Shown here piece by piece: positions 1-7,506 of a DNA stretch of 22,974 nucleotides (position 1 is its first letter; each line of letters begins with the position of its first letter). The stretch comes from an uncultured Erysipelotrichaceae bacterium (GTDB lineage: Bacteria > Bacillota_I > Bacilli_A > Erysipelotrichales > Coprobacillaceae), in the NCBI GenBank assembly GCA_910588075.1, contig CAJUOS010000040.1, positions 1-22,974 of the forward strand. Reading direction: 5' to 3'. Below the pieces are notes generated by a model. That model saw nothing but the letters and a program-made list of their open reading frames with translations, was not told the origin of the DNA and searched no databases. The position numbers and the translations under genes are program-made.

Positions 1-10
1 TTGTAAAGTC

Positions 11-40
11 TTTTTTTATCTTTTTTTATCTTTTTTTATT
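11..40. repeat. T-rich 10-bp tandem repeat, three copies
   Basis: Three adjacent copies of TTTTTTTATC, the last ending in T instead of C, lie beyond the 3' end of proC. On the minus strand this is an A-rich tract, so it cannot serve as the U-tract of a proC terminator. I see no coding function. Low complexity makes it prone to slippage. Confidence 0.6.
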
Positions 41-44
41 TTTT

Positions 45-65
45 TGTTGGTTTACAACATTTTTT
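45..65 (+). terminator. Possible plus-strand terminator facing proC
   Basis: A perfect 5-bp stem, TGTTG and CAACA around a GTTTA loop (45-59), is followed on the plus strand by six T (60-65). This is the form of a small rho-independent terminator for a transcript entering from the left. It would imply a convergent gene outside the window. The stem is short, so this is tentative. Confidence 0.35.
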
Positions 66-86
66 CCATTAGAAACAACAATAAAT

Positions 87-869
87 TTATTTATAATTTG
101 TTGTAGCAGATATAGCTTCAATAAATAAAGAACGAATCTTTCCTTCTTCTAAAACTTTTACACCTTGAATAGTAGAACCTGCTGGTGAACAGACATTATC
201 TTTTAAAACACCTGGATGCAATCCTGTCTCCAATTGCATTTTCCCAGATCCTAATATCATTTGTGAAGCCAGTTTATACGCCATTGCTCTTGGCATTCCT
301 TCTTTTACAGCACCATCAGCTAATCCTTCTATAATCATATATACAAAAGCTGGTGAGCAACCACATACTGCACCTGCCACACTCATCAAATGAGAAGGCA
401 CTATTTCTACTTTTCCTATTGAAGAAAAAAGTTCTTTTACAAAGATAAACTCACTCTCACTTAAAGAATGTCTTTCTTCTAATAATGACATTCCTTCTAA
501 AACTTGTACTGGTGTATTAGGCATTACAAAAATATGTCTTGTAGAAACATCAAGTAAGTTTGTATACTTTTGGAAATCATATCCTAACACAATAGATATA
601 ATAGCCTTTTCTTTTAAAGATTCTTTTAATGGGAGTAAAACACTTTCAACAACTTGTGGTTTAACTGCCACAAATATCATTTCACTTTTTTCAACAACTT
701 CTAATTCACTATTTACACATTCCACACCTAAATGTTGTACTTTCTTTAATTGTTCAGAATTAATATCATATACACAAACATCATCACCATTTAAAAAATC
801 TGCTTTTAAAACACCAGCAAGAATTGCACTTGCCATATTTCCCATACCTATAAATCCAATTTTCTTCAT
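87..869 (-). CDS. proC: Pyrroline-5-carboxylate reductase
   Basis: Catalyses the last step of proline synthesis, the NAD(P)H-dependent reduction of pyrroline-5-carboxylate in the cytosol. The 260-residue protein starts with the expected dinucleotide-binding fold (IGFIGMGNMASAIL, residues 4-17) and has the family's C-terminal signature, from AGAVCGCSPAF through HPGVLKDNVCSPAGSTIQG. Length is normal for the family. The start at 869 is the only one that keeps the nucleotide-binding fold. No ribosome binding site lies at the usual distance; the nearest, GAAAGGAG at 921-928, is separated from the start by a hairpin. The gene follows ftsZ but is cut off from it by a strong terminator, so it is probably transcribed alone. 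Genomes often carry proC near division genes, commonly with sepF/yggS/ylmG-type neighbours, which are absent here. Family assignment is secure. Confidence 0.96.
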   Translation of the reverse strand: MKKIGFIGMGNMASAILAGVLKADFLNGDDVCVYDINSEQLKKVQHLGVECVNSELEVVEKSEMIFVAVKPQVVESVLLPLKESLKEKAIISIVLGYDFQKYTNLLDVSTRHIFVMPNTPVQVLEGMSLLEERHSLSESEFIFVKELFSSIGKVEIVPSHLMSVAGAVCGCSPAFVYMIIEGLADGAVKEGMPRAMAYKLASQMILGSGKMQLETGLHPGVLKDNVCSPAGSTIQGVKVLEEGKIRSLFIEAISATTNYK

Positions 870-879
870 AATATATATT

Positions 880-928
880 AGAAAGTATTTATATTTATTA
901 TTTTATAAAAACTTTCTAAACTCCTTTC
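880..928 (-). promoter_or_regulatory. proC 5' UTR hairpin with distant ribosome binding site
   Basis: On the minus strand, GAAAGGAG (921-928) is followed after three bases by a long hairpin: arms AGAAAGT/ACTTTCT and TATAAA/TTTATA with one A-A mismatch, loop of ten (880-917). The proC ATG follows ten bases later. Linear spacing from GGAG to the ATG is about 50 bases, too far for normal initiation. If the hairpin is folded and skipped, the spacing is about 13. The repeat is seen directly; the role in translation is inferred. Confidence 0.5.
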
Positions 929-972
929 ATTTTGTTTTTATCATATTATATAAAATATCTTATATTGCCATT

Positions 973-1005
973 ATAAAAAAGAAAAGCTAACATGAGATGT
1001 TAACT
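973..1005 (-). terminator. Rho-independent terminator after ftsZ
   Basis: Directly after the ftsZ stop codon the minus strand forms a 9-bp stem, AGTTAACAT and ATGTTAGCT with one G-T pair around a CTC loop (985-1005), followed by TTTCTTTTTT. It should end the ftsA-ftsZ transcript and isolate proC. Confidence 0.85.
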
Positions 1006-2091
1006 TTATAATCTTCTATTTCTTAAAAATTCTGGTAACGCATCATCATCGTCATCATCGTCATGACTTGGAATATCATAACCCATTGGCTTTACAATAT
1101 TTGTATCATGTTCAAGTGGTTTTGCAGGTGTAACAGGTTCTTCTCCTTGTTCAAATCCTGTTGCAATAACAGTAACAATAACTTGATCATCTAATTGTTC
1201 ATTAATAGCCACACCTAAAACTGTATTCACATCACTTCCTACAGCTTCTCTAATTGTAGCTAAAGCAGTATTTGCATCATATAATGTAATATTTGTTCCA
1301 CCTGTTACATTTACAATAGCATCTTTTGCTCCAGCAATAGAAACATCTAATAATGGTGAAGAAATAGCTCTTAAAGCAGCTTCTTCTGCCTTATTATCAC
1401 CATCACTCATACCAATACCAATTAAAGCAGAACCTCTATCTTTCATAACTGATGAAACATCAGCAAAATCCAAATTAATAAATGCAGGAATTGCAATCAA
1501 ATCAGTAATTGTTTGAACCCCTTGTCTTAATACATTATCAGCTTCTCTAAATGCTTCACTCATTGGTCTTCTTCCAATAGCATCTAACAAGCGATCATTA
1601 GAAACAACAATAATAGAATCAACATTTTCTCTTAATTCTGTCAAACCAGATTTAGCTTGTCTTAATACCTTAGGTCCTTCAAAAGTAAATGGAGATGTTA
1701 CAACCCCTACTGTCAATGCACCTAATTCTCTAGAAATTTTAGCAACAACTGGTGCAGCACCTGTTCCAGTTCCACCACCCATTCCAGCAGCAATAAATAC
1801 CATATTTGCACCTGTTAATGCTTGACGAATTTCTTCTTCAGTTTCCATAGCTGCTTTTCTTCCTACTTCAGGATTACCACCAGCTCCTAAACCATGTGTT
1901 AATTCTCTTCCTAATACAATTTTATTTTCTATATCAATACCTTTTAAAATTTGAGCATCAGTATTAGCAACATAAAATTCAACACCTTGAACTCCATCTT
2001 TAGCCATTCTCGCAACAGCATTACAACCTCCACCGCCTACTCCAATAACTTTAATTTTTGCAACTTGAACAAAATCTAAATTACTATCCAT
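1006..2091 (-). CDS. ftsZ: Cell division protein FtsZ
   Basis: Tubulin-like GTPase that forms the division ring at midcell. The 361-residue protein has the nucleotide-binding GGGTGTG loop at 105-111, an N-terminal GVGGGGCNAV fold, and the catalytic T7 loop NLDFADV at 206-212. A short linker (about 312-343) leads to seven consecutive Asp (344-350) and the C-terminal peptide LPEFLRNRRL (352-361), which binds FtsA and other partners in relatives. A longer frame from a GTG at 2109 exists, but GGAAGGA (about 2094-2100) sits correctly before the ATG at 2091, so that start is preferred. It lies 29 bases downstream of ftsA and is probably cotranscribed with it. A terminator follows at once. Identity is certain; the Asp run is unusual. 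Confidence 0.98.
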   Translation of the reverse strand: MDSNLDFVQVAKIKVIGVGGGGCNAVARMAKDGVQGVEFYVANTDAQILKGIDIENKIVLGRELTHGLGAGGNPEVGRKAAMETEEEIRQALTGANMVFIAAGMGGGTGTGAAPVVAKISRELGALTVGVVTSPFTFEGPKVLRQAKSGLTELRENVDSIIVVSNDRLLDAIGRRPMSEAFREADNVLRQGVQTITDLIAIPAFINLDFADVSSVMKDRGSALIGIGMSDGDNKAEEAALRAISSPLLDVSIAGAKDAIVNVTGGTNITLYDANTALATIREAVGSDVNTVLGVAINEQLDDQVIVTVIATGFEQGEEPVTPAKPLEHDTNIVKPMGYDIPSHDDDDDDDALPEFLRNRRL

Positions 2092-2120
2092 ATTTCCTTC
2101 CATCCTCACTTTTTATATCT

Positions 2121-3392
2121 TTATTCCTCATCACTGAAAAAATTTTCGATGATCTGTGTAAATGATTTTTTCTTTTGACCATCATGAATTGGTTTTGTCT
2201 TTGTCAATCCTTTAAAACGAATACTCATTGTACTTGATATATCAGGCAATACTAATGAAGCATCTAAACCACCTAAAATCTTAGCACGTTCATTAAGATA
2301 ATACATCATCCCTAAACATGATACAAATGACATATCTCTTGCACCTATTGTTTCAGGACGATATGTTCTTACAACTCCATTTAAAACTTGACTTGCTATA
2401 TTATCAATGCTTGGAAGTTCTCCACCACCACCTACAATGACTGTTTCATAACTTCTACCATCATTAATAACATCAATCTTTGTTTTGATAACCTTCATGA
2501 TATCATCAACAGCTTCATTTAAAACTATTGATAAATCTTTTTGTGTATAATGTGTTTCTACATCTTTTCCCTTTGTTGTATGTATAATATCCTCATCACC
2601 AATATTTTGATCACAAGTTCCATATTTAACCTTATACACTTCTGCCTTATCCATAGGAATTTGCCAAGCAGCAGCAATATTTCTTGTTAAATCATATCCT
2701 CCTACTGAGGCTTGAGCGATATATTTTAGATATCCTCCTTCAAAAAAAGAAACAGTTGACGTTTTATAACCTATATCAATTAAAATAGCACCTTCTTGAA
2801 GATAGACAGCATCAAATGCTTCTTTTGCACAAGCATAAGCATCTATTGTAATATCTAAAACTTCAACCCCTGCTTTTTCCACAGCAGTTATATAACTATA
2901 TAATAACTTTTTCTTTGTAGTAATAACCAAAGAATCTGCTTTTAATGATGCAGATTTCTGACCAATAGGTACTTCTAAAACAGCCCTTGTATCTAACTGA
3001 AATCCAATTGGAATCACAGAAATAATTTCTTCATCTTTACCACGCTCAAATCGTTGTGATAATTTAAGAGCACGGATAACATCTTCGTTGGTAATTCGAT
3101 CAGAAGGAGAATTTACTTTTGTAATACCATCGCTTTGATAAATATGTGCATGAAATGAAGGAATACATAATGCAACTTTTGTAATAGGAGCCAATAGAGC
3201 TTGTGAGGCACTATCTAACAATTGCTTAATCTCACTAACAACAACAGGCATATTTTCAATTCTTCCTTTTTTGATTCCATGACTTGTTATTTTCTTAGAA
3301 AATAATATATTTATATTTGCACTGACAACTTCGCCAACTAATAACTTTACTGTAGCACTTCCTATATCTAATACTGCATAGATATTTTTCAT
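2121..3392 (-). CDS. ftsA: Cell division protein FtsA
   Basis: Actin-like ATPase that ties FtsZ filaments to the membrane and recruits later division proteins. The 423-residue protein shows the actin-fold phosphate loops AVLDIGSATVKLLVGE (residues 6-21) and ILIDIGYKTSTV, and the adenosine motif VIVGGGGELPS. The C-terminus (about 408-423) is a basic then amphipathic segment, KKKSFTQIIENFFSDEE, typical of the FtsA membrane-targeting helix. AAAGGAG lies nine bases before the ATG. The gene is separated from divIB by a terminator, so ftsA and ftsZ probably have their own promoter in 3393-3488; the only visible clue is a TATGATATGAT stretch near 3426-3436 without a good -35 box. Confidence 0.97.
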   Translation of the reverse strand: MKNIYAVLDIGSATVKLLVGEVVSANINILFSKKITSHGIKKGRIENMPVVVSEIKQLLDSASQALLAPITKVALCIPSFHAHIYQSDGITKVNSPSDRITNEDVIRALKLSQRFERGKDEEIISVIPIGFQLDTRAVLEVPIGQKSASLKADSLVITTKKKLLYSYITAVEKAGVEVLDITIDAYACAKEAFDAVYLQEGAILIDIGYKTSTVSFFEGGYLKYIAQASVGGYDLTRNIAAAWQIPMDKAEVYKVKYGTCDQNIGDEDIIHTTKGKDVETHYTQKDLSIVLNEAVDDIMKVIKTKIDVINDGRSYETVIVGGGGELPSIDNIASQVLNGVVRTYRPETIGARDMSFVSCLGMMYYLNERAKILGGLDASLVLPDISSTMSIRFKGLTKTKPIHDGQKKKSFTQIIENFFSDEE

Positions 3393-3482
3393 ACGGCGTT
3401 TCTCCTTTTAAAATACTTCTACAATATCATATCATAAAATAAGAAATAAGAAAATACATATTCTTGAAACAAACAACGTTTT

Positions 3483-3515
3483 TTTAAAAAATGTATCCCA
3501 TATTGAGATACATTT
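3483..3515 (-). terminator. Terminator or attenuator between divIB and ftsA
   Basis: The minus strand forms a 12-bp stem with one T-G pair and an ATA loop (3489-3515), beginning inside the divIB stop codon and followed by TTTTTT. It should end much of the ftsW-murG-murB-divIB transcript before ftsA. Confidence 0.8.
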
Positions 3516-4284
3516 ACTTACAATCTTTCATATAAATATATTTTCCTTCAAAACTAAAAACACATTTTTTGCTATAAGTTGTCATATAAGCTTCATAATC
3601 AAAATTTTTCAACTGTTTTACCATATCCTCTGTTCTTAAATAAAGAATTTTACCATTATCCATAACAAACTTTAAACGTGTTTCATCTAATTTATTTGGA
3701 TCATAAACAATATCACTTGTTTGACTTTTAATTAATTCAGGGATTTGAATATATTCCTTAGCAAAGATTTTTAAGAATTTTAAATCTTTAAATTTCAATA
3801 AACGTGGGCATGATTGTAATGATTGAATAATATTTTTATCTGTTGTTTCCACTACCCCACCCAACTCATCAATAAGATAAATCTTTTTATCAATTTCACA
3901 ATAAGCCACTTTTTCAGCTTCTTCTATTTCAATCGTTACATGCCCTAAAAAATCAACAGATACATTAGCACGTTTAACCATTCCTAAATCTTTAACTTCT
4001 TGAGCAATATCACTTTTATTAATAAATAGATAAATAGTTTCTTTATTTATTGAAATACTATCAATAATAGTTTTCTCTTTTAATTCATCATTCCCTACAA
4101 CCTTTATAGATTGAACCTTCGAATAATCACTCAAGAAATAAGCACCAATAATAATTAAAATGATTAAAATAAATAATAACTTAATTCTTTTCTTTAATTT
4201 CTTTTTCTTTTTTGTTTTTAAGATTTTTTTAACTTGATTTTCATCATGTTCATTATAATAATAGTCTCTTTGTGTATGTACCAT
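3514..4284 (-). CDS. divIB: Cell division protein DivIB/FtsQ
   Basis: Bitopic membrane protein of the divisome that works with DivIC and FtsL to control septal wall synthesis. The 256-residue protein has a polar cytoplasmic head with a run of lysines (about 19-35), one membrane segment (about 35-51, LLFILIILIIIGAYFL), then an extracellular POTRA region starting at VQSIKVVGNDELKEKTI and the FtsQ-type beta domain. Length and layout match Gram-positive DivIB. A GTG at 4293 abuts the murB stop, but AGTAGGTG lies six bases before the ATG at 4284, so the latter is chosen. The ribosome binding site overlaps the murB stop, which suggests coupled translation. The sequence family is poorly conserved, so identity rests on architecture and place. 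Confidence 0.9.
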   Translation of the reverse strand: MVHTQRDYYYNEHDENQVKKILKTKKKKKLKKRIKLLFILIILIIIGAYFLSDYSKVQSIKVVGNDELKEKTIIDSISINKETIYLFINKSDIAQEVKDLGMVKRANVSVDFLGHVTIEIEEAEKVAYCEIDKKIYLIDELGGVVETTDKNIIQSLQSCPRLLKFKDLKFLKIFAKEYIQIPELIKSQTSDIVYDPNKLDETRLKFVMDNGKILYLRTEDMVKQLKNFDYEAYMTTYSKKCVFSFEGKYIYMKDCK

Positions 4285-4293
4285 AACAAACAC

Positions 4294-5208
4294 CTACTCC
4301 CAATTCACCAAAATGACTTCTTTTTTTAGTTCAACTCTAAAACGATCAAAAACAGTTTTCTCTACTAATAAAATCAATTCCAAAATATCCTTTGCACTTG
4401 CATAACCATTATTAACAATAAAATTAGAATGTTTTGGAGAAACTTGAGCTCCACCTATCTCATATCCTCTTAATCCACATTCATCAATATATTTCCAAGC
4501 TGGCTTTTCCTCAGGATTTCTAAAAACACTTCCAGCACTTGCAAAATTCCATGGTTGTGATGCCATGCGTTTTTCTTTTCTTTTATCAAGAACACTCATA
4601 ATATCTTGTGGATCTTTCGGTGTCATTGCAAAAGTCGCTTCAATGACAATCCAATCCTTATGTTCTTGCAAAATAGATTTACGATAACTAAAATTCATAT
4701 CTTCTTTAGATAAAGTTATCAATTCATTATTTTGATTTAAAACAAGTGCAGAAACAAAAACATCAGCAAAACAATATTTATAAGCACCTGCATTCATATA
4801 GACTCCACCACCAATAGTCCCTGGAATCCCACTCATAAACTCAAACCCAGACAATCCTGTTTTAGCCGCTTCGTATGCTAAATAAATCATACTCACACCT
4901 GCTTGAGCTTTAATTTCTAATCCATTCATATAAACTTGATTAAAATTCTTACACAATGAAAAAATAACACCTTCATATTCTTTATCAGAAAAAAGCAAAT
5001 CAGATCCTTTACCAATAATCATGTGTTTTATATTTTTTTCACGACAAAAAGCAATACCTCTTTGTAATGCTTCTCTATCTTTCACATGTATAAAAAATCT
5101 AGCTGGTCCACCAACTTTAAAGGTTGTATGTTTATACATTGGCTCGTTTTCTAAAATTTCTCCTACATCTAAATCAACTAAATCATAAAATATTTGATCA
5201 AAATCCAT
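4294..5208 (-). CDS. murB: UDP-N-acetylenolpyruvoylglucosamine reductase
   Basis: Reduces UDP-GlcNAc-enolpyruvate to UDP-MurNAc with NADPH and bound FAD, the second committed step of peptidoglycan precursor synthesis. The 304-residue cytosolic protein has the FAD-binding motifs TTFKVGGPARFF (28-39), GKGSDLLF (66-73) and SGIPGTIGGGVYMNAGAY (126-143). The catalytic serine is in AGSVFRNP (Ser227), and GGAQVSPKHSNFIVN (252-266) is the C-terminal signature. It resembles the shorter type II MurB enzymes. The gene starts two bases after the murG stop, and its ribosome binding site GGAAGGAAG overlaps the end of murG, so translation is probably coupled. Confidence 0.97.
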   Translation of the reverse strand: MDFDQIFYDLVDLDVGEILENEPMYKHTTFKVGGPARFFIHVKDREALQRGIAFCREKNIKHMIIGKGSDLLFSDKEYEGVIFSLCKNFNQVYMNGLEIKAQAGVSMIYLAYEAAKTGLSGFEFMSGIPGTIGGGVYMNAGAYKYCFADVFVSALVLNQNNELITLSKEDMNFSYRKSILQEHKDWIVIEATFAMTPKDPQDIMSVLDKRKEKRMASQPWNFASAGSVFRNPEEKPAWKYIDECGLRGYEIGGAQVSPKHSNFIVNNGYASAKDILELILLVEKTVFDRFRVELKKEVILVNWE

Positions 5209-5210
5209 AT

Positions 5211-6299
5211 TTACTTCCTTCCTAACGTTTTCATCATTTCTTCATAAATTTCTTGACATGCTTTAGGTTTCCCAAGTTGTCTTGCATTTTTCTTCATACC
5301 ATTTAAAATATCTTCATGACCTAATAAATAACGAATTTGTTTTACAAAATCATGAGCATTCAAATCTTTTTCTAATATCCATCTTGCTGCATGAGCATCA
5401 ACTAACTCTTTCGCATTATATTCTTGATGATTCGCTACCACATAAGGACTAGGAATAAGTAAAGATGCACATCCTAAAGCAGTAATTTCAGCTAAAGTAG
5501 TTGCCCCTGCACGAGAAACAATCAAATCACAGCTAGCAATAAGACTTGGCATATCTTCAATATAGTTTACTAAATGTATAGAACTATTTAAATCAGATAA
5601 TTCTTTTTTCATACTTTCATAATAATTCTGCCCAGTTACATAAACAACATCATAATCATCATATTGCATAATACGCATAGCTTCTTTCATAACTTGATTA
5701 ACAGATGAAGAACCTAAACTTCCCATAACAATAACAACAGTTTTTCTTTCTTTATGAATACCATAAATATCATGAATATCATATAGCTTTTGTTGTGAAA
5801 CAACACTTGCTCTTGGATTTCCTAATAATACAGTTTTTTCTTTTGGAAATACTTCTAATGCTTTTTGATAGCAACAAATAATTTTATCAACTCTCTTAAT
5901 TAAAATTTTATTGGTTAAACCTATAATAGAATTTTGTTCATGAATCATTGTTTTTATTCCCATACGCGAAGCCGCTAAAACAATAGAAGCACTTGGATAT
6001 CCTCCAAAACCAATAACGATATCTGGTTGAAATTCTTTAAGAATTTTTTGAGATTGGCTTAAAGATTTTATAAAAATGAAACCATTTTTTAATTTTTGAA
6101 TAGGATTACCAACAAAACCTTTAACATGTAATCCTCTATAATCATATCCTCTTTCTGGAACAACTTTTGATTCTAAACGATCAGTTGTCCCTACAAATAA
6201 GAATTGAGCTTCTCTATCTTGACTTTTTATATATTCAACAAGAGCTAATGCTGGATACAAATGTCCTCCAGTTCCTCCTGCACTGACTATTATTTTCAT
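5211..6299 (-). CDS. murG: UDP-GlcNAc transferase MurG (lipid II synthesis)
   Basis: Transfers GlcNAc from UDP-GlcNAc to lipid I to make lipid II on the inner face of the membrane. The 362-residue protein begins with the lipid I site loop AGGTGGHLYPALAL (7-20), followed by IGFGGYPS and HEQNSIIG. The UDP-GlcNAc site in the second half shows GSLGSSSVNQ and SRAGATTLAEITALG. A longer frame begins at 6332, overlapping ftsW, but AAAGGAG lies eight bases before the ATG at 6299 and this start gives the conserved N-terminus. A strong extended -10 box sits at the ftsW stop, so murG may be transcribed from its own promoter as well as from upstream of ftsW. Confidence 0.97.
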   Translation of the reverse strand: MKIIVSAGGTGGHLYPALALVEYIKSQDREAQFLFVGTTDRLESKVVPERGYDYRGLHVKGFVGNPIQKLKNGFIFIKSLSQSQKILKEFQPDIVIGFGGYPSASIVLAASRMGIKTMIHEQNSIIGLTNKILIKRVDKIICCYQKALEVFPKEKTVLLGNPRASVVSQQKLYDIHDIYGIHKERKTVVIVMGSLGSSSVNQVMKEAMRIMQYDDYDVVYVTGQNYYESMKKELSDLNSSIHLVNYIEDMPSLIASCDLIVSRAGATTLAEITALGCASLLIPSPYVVANHQEYNAKELVDAHAARWILEKDLNAHDFVKQIRYLLGHEDILNGMKKNARQLGKPKACQEIYEEMMKTLGRK

Positions 6300-6320
6300 A
6301 TTTTCCACTCCTTTGCCACT

Positions 6321-6329
6321 ATTATAGCA
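6321..6329 (-). promoter_or_regulatory. Possible extended -10 promoter for murG
   Basis: The minus strand reads TGCTATAAT, a perfect -10 hexamer with the TGn extension, and the ftsW stop codon TAA lies within the hexamer. There is no good -35 box at the right distance, which extended -10 promoters can tolerate. It would supply murG-murB-divIB independently of ftsW. Confidence 0.45.
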
Positions 6330-7407
6330 CATTATTGGCTGATTTCGAGATATTAATTAAAATTCCTATACTCATTAATGTTATTGTCAAACTTGTTCCA
6401 CCATATGACATTAATGGCAGTGTTACACCAGTTACTGGAAACAATCCCACAACAACACCTAAATTAATTAAGGTTTGAATTCCAATCATGGAAATAATAC
6501 CAATCATTAATAAGCTTCCAAATAAATCCTCAACATTTTGACTCACTTTTAATACCGTTTTGAATAAACTTAAATAAAGACCTATTAATACAACCCCTCC
6601 AATAAATCCATATTCTTCAGCAACAATAGCAAATATAAAATCAGTTTGTGGCTCAGGTAAATAAAAATGTTTTTGAATACTTTTATCAAAACCTACTCCT
6701 AATAGACCACCAGGTCCTATTGCATATAACGATTGAATAGCTTGAAATCCACTTCCTAAAGGATCTTGAAATGGATCTAAAAAGGATAAAATTCTTTCCA
6801 TACGATAGGGAGCAGATAAAATCATCAAAACAATTCCAACAACACCTAAACACCCCAATATAACAAAATATATAAAGGGAAAAGGAGAAACAATAATCAT
6901 AACAACAATACTACACGCCATAACAACACCACTACCAAAGTCTGGTTGTAACATAATTAATAAAAAGCCAAGCCCCATAACTCCTAAGAGTTTTAAACTA
7001 TATTTTAATTTTTTCATATGATAATAATTCTTCTCTATATAAACAGCAGCAAAAATAATCATTCCTATTTTAAATAACTCACTAGGTTGTAATGCAAAAA
7101 AACCAAAATTAAACCAACTACGACTTCCTCCTCTTACAACACCTAATCCAGGAATTAAAACCAGTACTAACAATAAGAAACAACCAATAACAATCTGTTT
7201 ATAATATTTTTTATAAAGATGATAGTCAATTCTGGAAGTTACATACATTGCGACTATTCCTATACAAGCAAAGATAGCTTGACGTTTAATATAATAAAAA
7301 GAATCATCATATTTATAAAGTGCCCATATATGTGAAGAACTATATACATTAATTAATCCAAATATTACAATAATAAGAGTTAATATTATTATCTTTTTTG
7401 TTTTCAT
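6322..7407 (-). CDS. ftsW: Septal peptidoglycan polymerase FtsW (SEDS family)
   Basis: Multi-pass membrane glycosyltransferase of the SEDS family that polymerises lipid II at the septum with a partner class B PBP. The 361-residue protein has about ten hydrophobic segments and the family motifs RSWFNFGFFALQPSELFK (96-113), QPDFGSG (154-160) and PEPQTDFIFAIVAEEYGF (251-268), whose Asp256 matches the residue needed for polymerase activity in RodA/FtsW. Neighbouring murG and murB favour FtsW over RodA. The longest frame starts at 7491, but it runs through the asnB terminator hairpin; GGAGG lies seven bases before the ATG at 7407, which is chosen (an ATG at 7410 is the alternative). murD and mraY, common in this cluster, are absent here. 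Confidence 0.93.
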   Translation of the reverse strand: MKTKKIIILTLIIVIFGLINVYSSSHIWALYKYDDSFYYIKRQAIFACIGIVAMYVTSRIDYHLYKKYYKQIVIGCFLLLVLVLIPGLGVVRGGSRSWFNFGFFALQPSELFKIGMIIFAAVYIEKNYYHMKKLKYSLKLLGVMGLGFLLIMLQPDFGSGVVMACSIVVMIIVSPFPFIYFVILGCLGVVGIVLMILSAPYRMERILSFLDPFQDPLGSGFQAIQSLYAIGPGGLLGVGFDKSIQKHFYLPEPQTDFIFAIVAEEYGFIGGVVLIGLYLSLFKTVLKVSQNVEDLFGSLLMIGIISMIGIQTLINLGVVVGLFPVTGVTLPLMSYGGTSLTITLMSIGILINISKSANNVL

Positions 7408-7459
7408 CATATAACCTCCATCATACTTCAATATATGATACAAACATAGAAAAAAGACG

Positions 7460-7489
7460 ATAAAAAAGGAGATAACTTTTGGTATCTCC
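7460..7489 (-). terminator. Rho-independent terminator after asnB
   Basis: The minus strand forms a 7-bp stem, GGAGATA and TATCTCC around an eight-base loop (7468-7489), then TTTTTT. It separates asnB from the division cluster. Confidence 0.85.
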
Positions 7490-7506
7490 ACATCATTATC
7501 ATTAAT

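Noticed and set aside
11..40. CRISPR-like short repeats
   Set aside because: The units are direct tandem copies with no spacers and low complexity.
1006..2109. Longer ftsZ starting at GTG 2109
   Set aside because: The GGAAGGA site fits the ATG at 2091, and the extra residues MRMEGN are read from the ribosome binding site itself.
7408..7491. 28-residue hydrophobic N-terminal extension of ftsW
   Set aside because: This stretch is encoded by the asnB terminator hairpin and its U-tract, and GGAGG sits just before the internal start at 7407.
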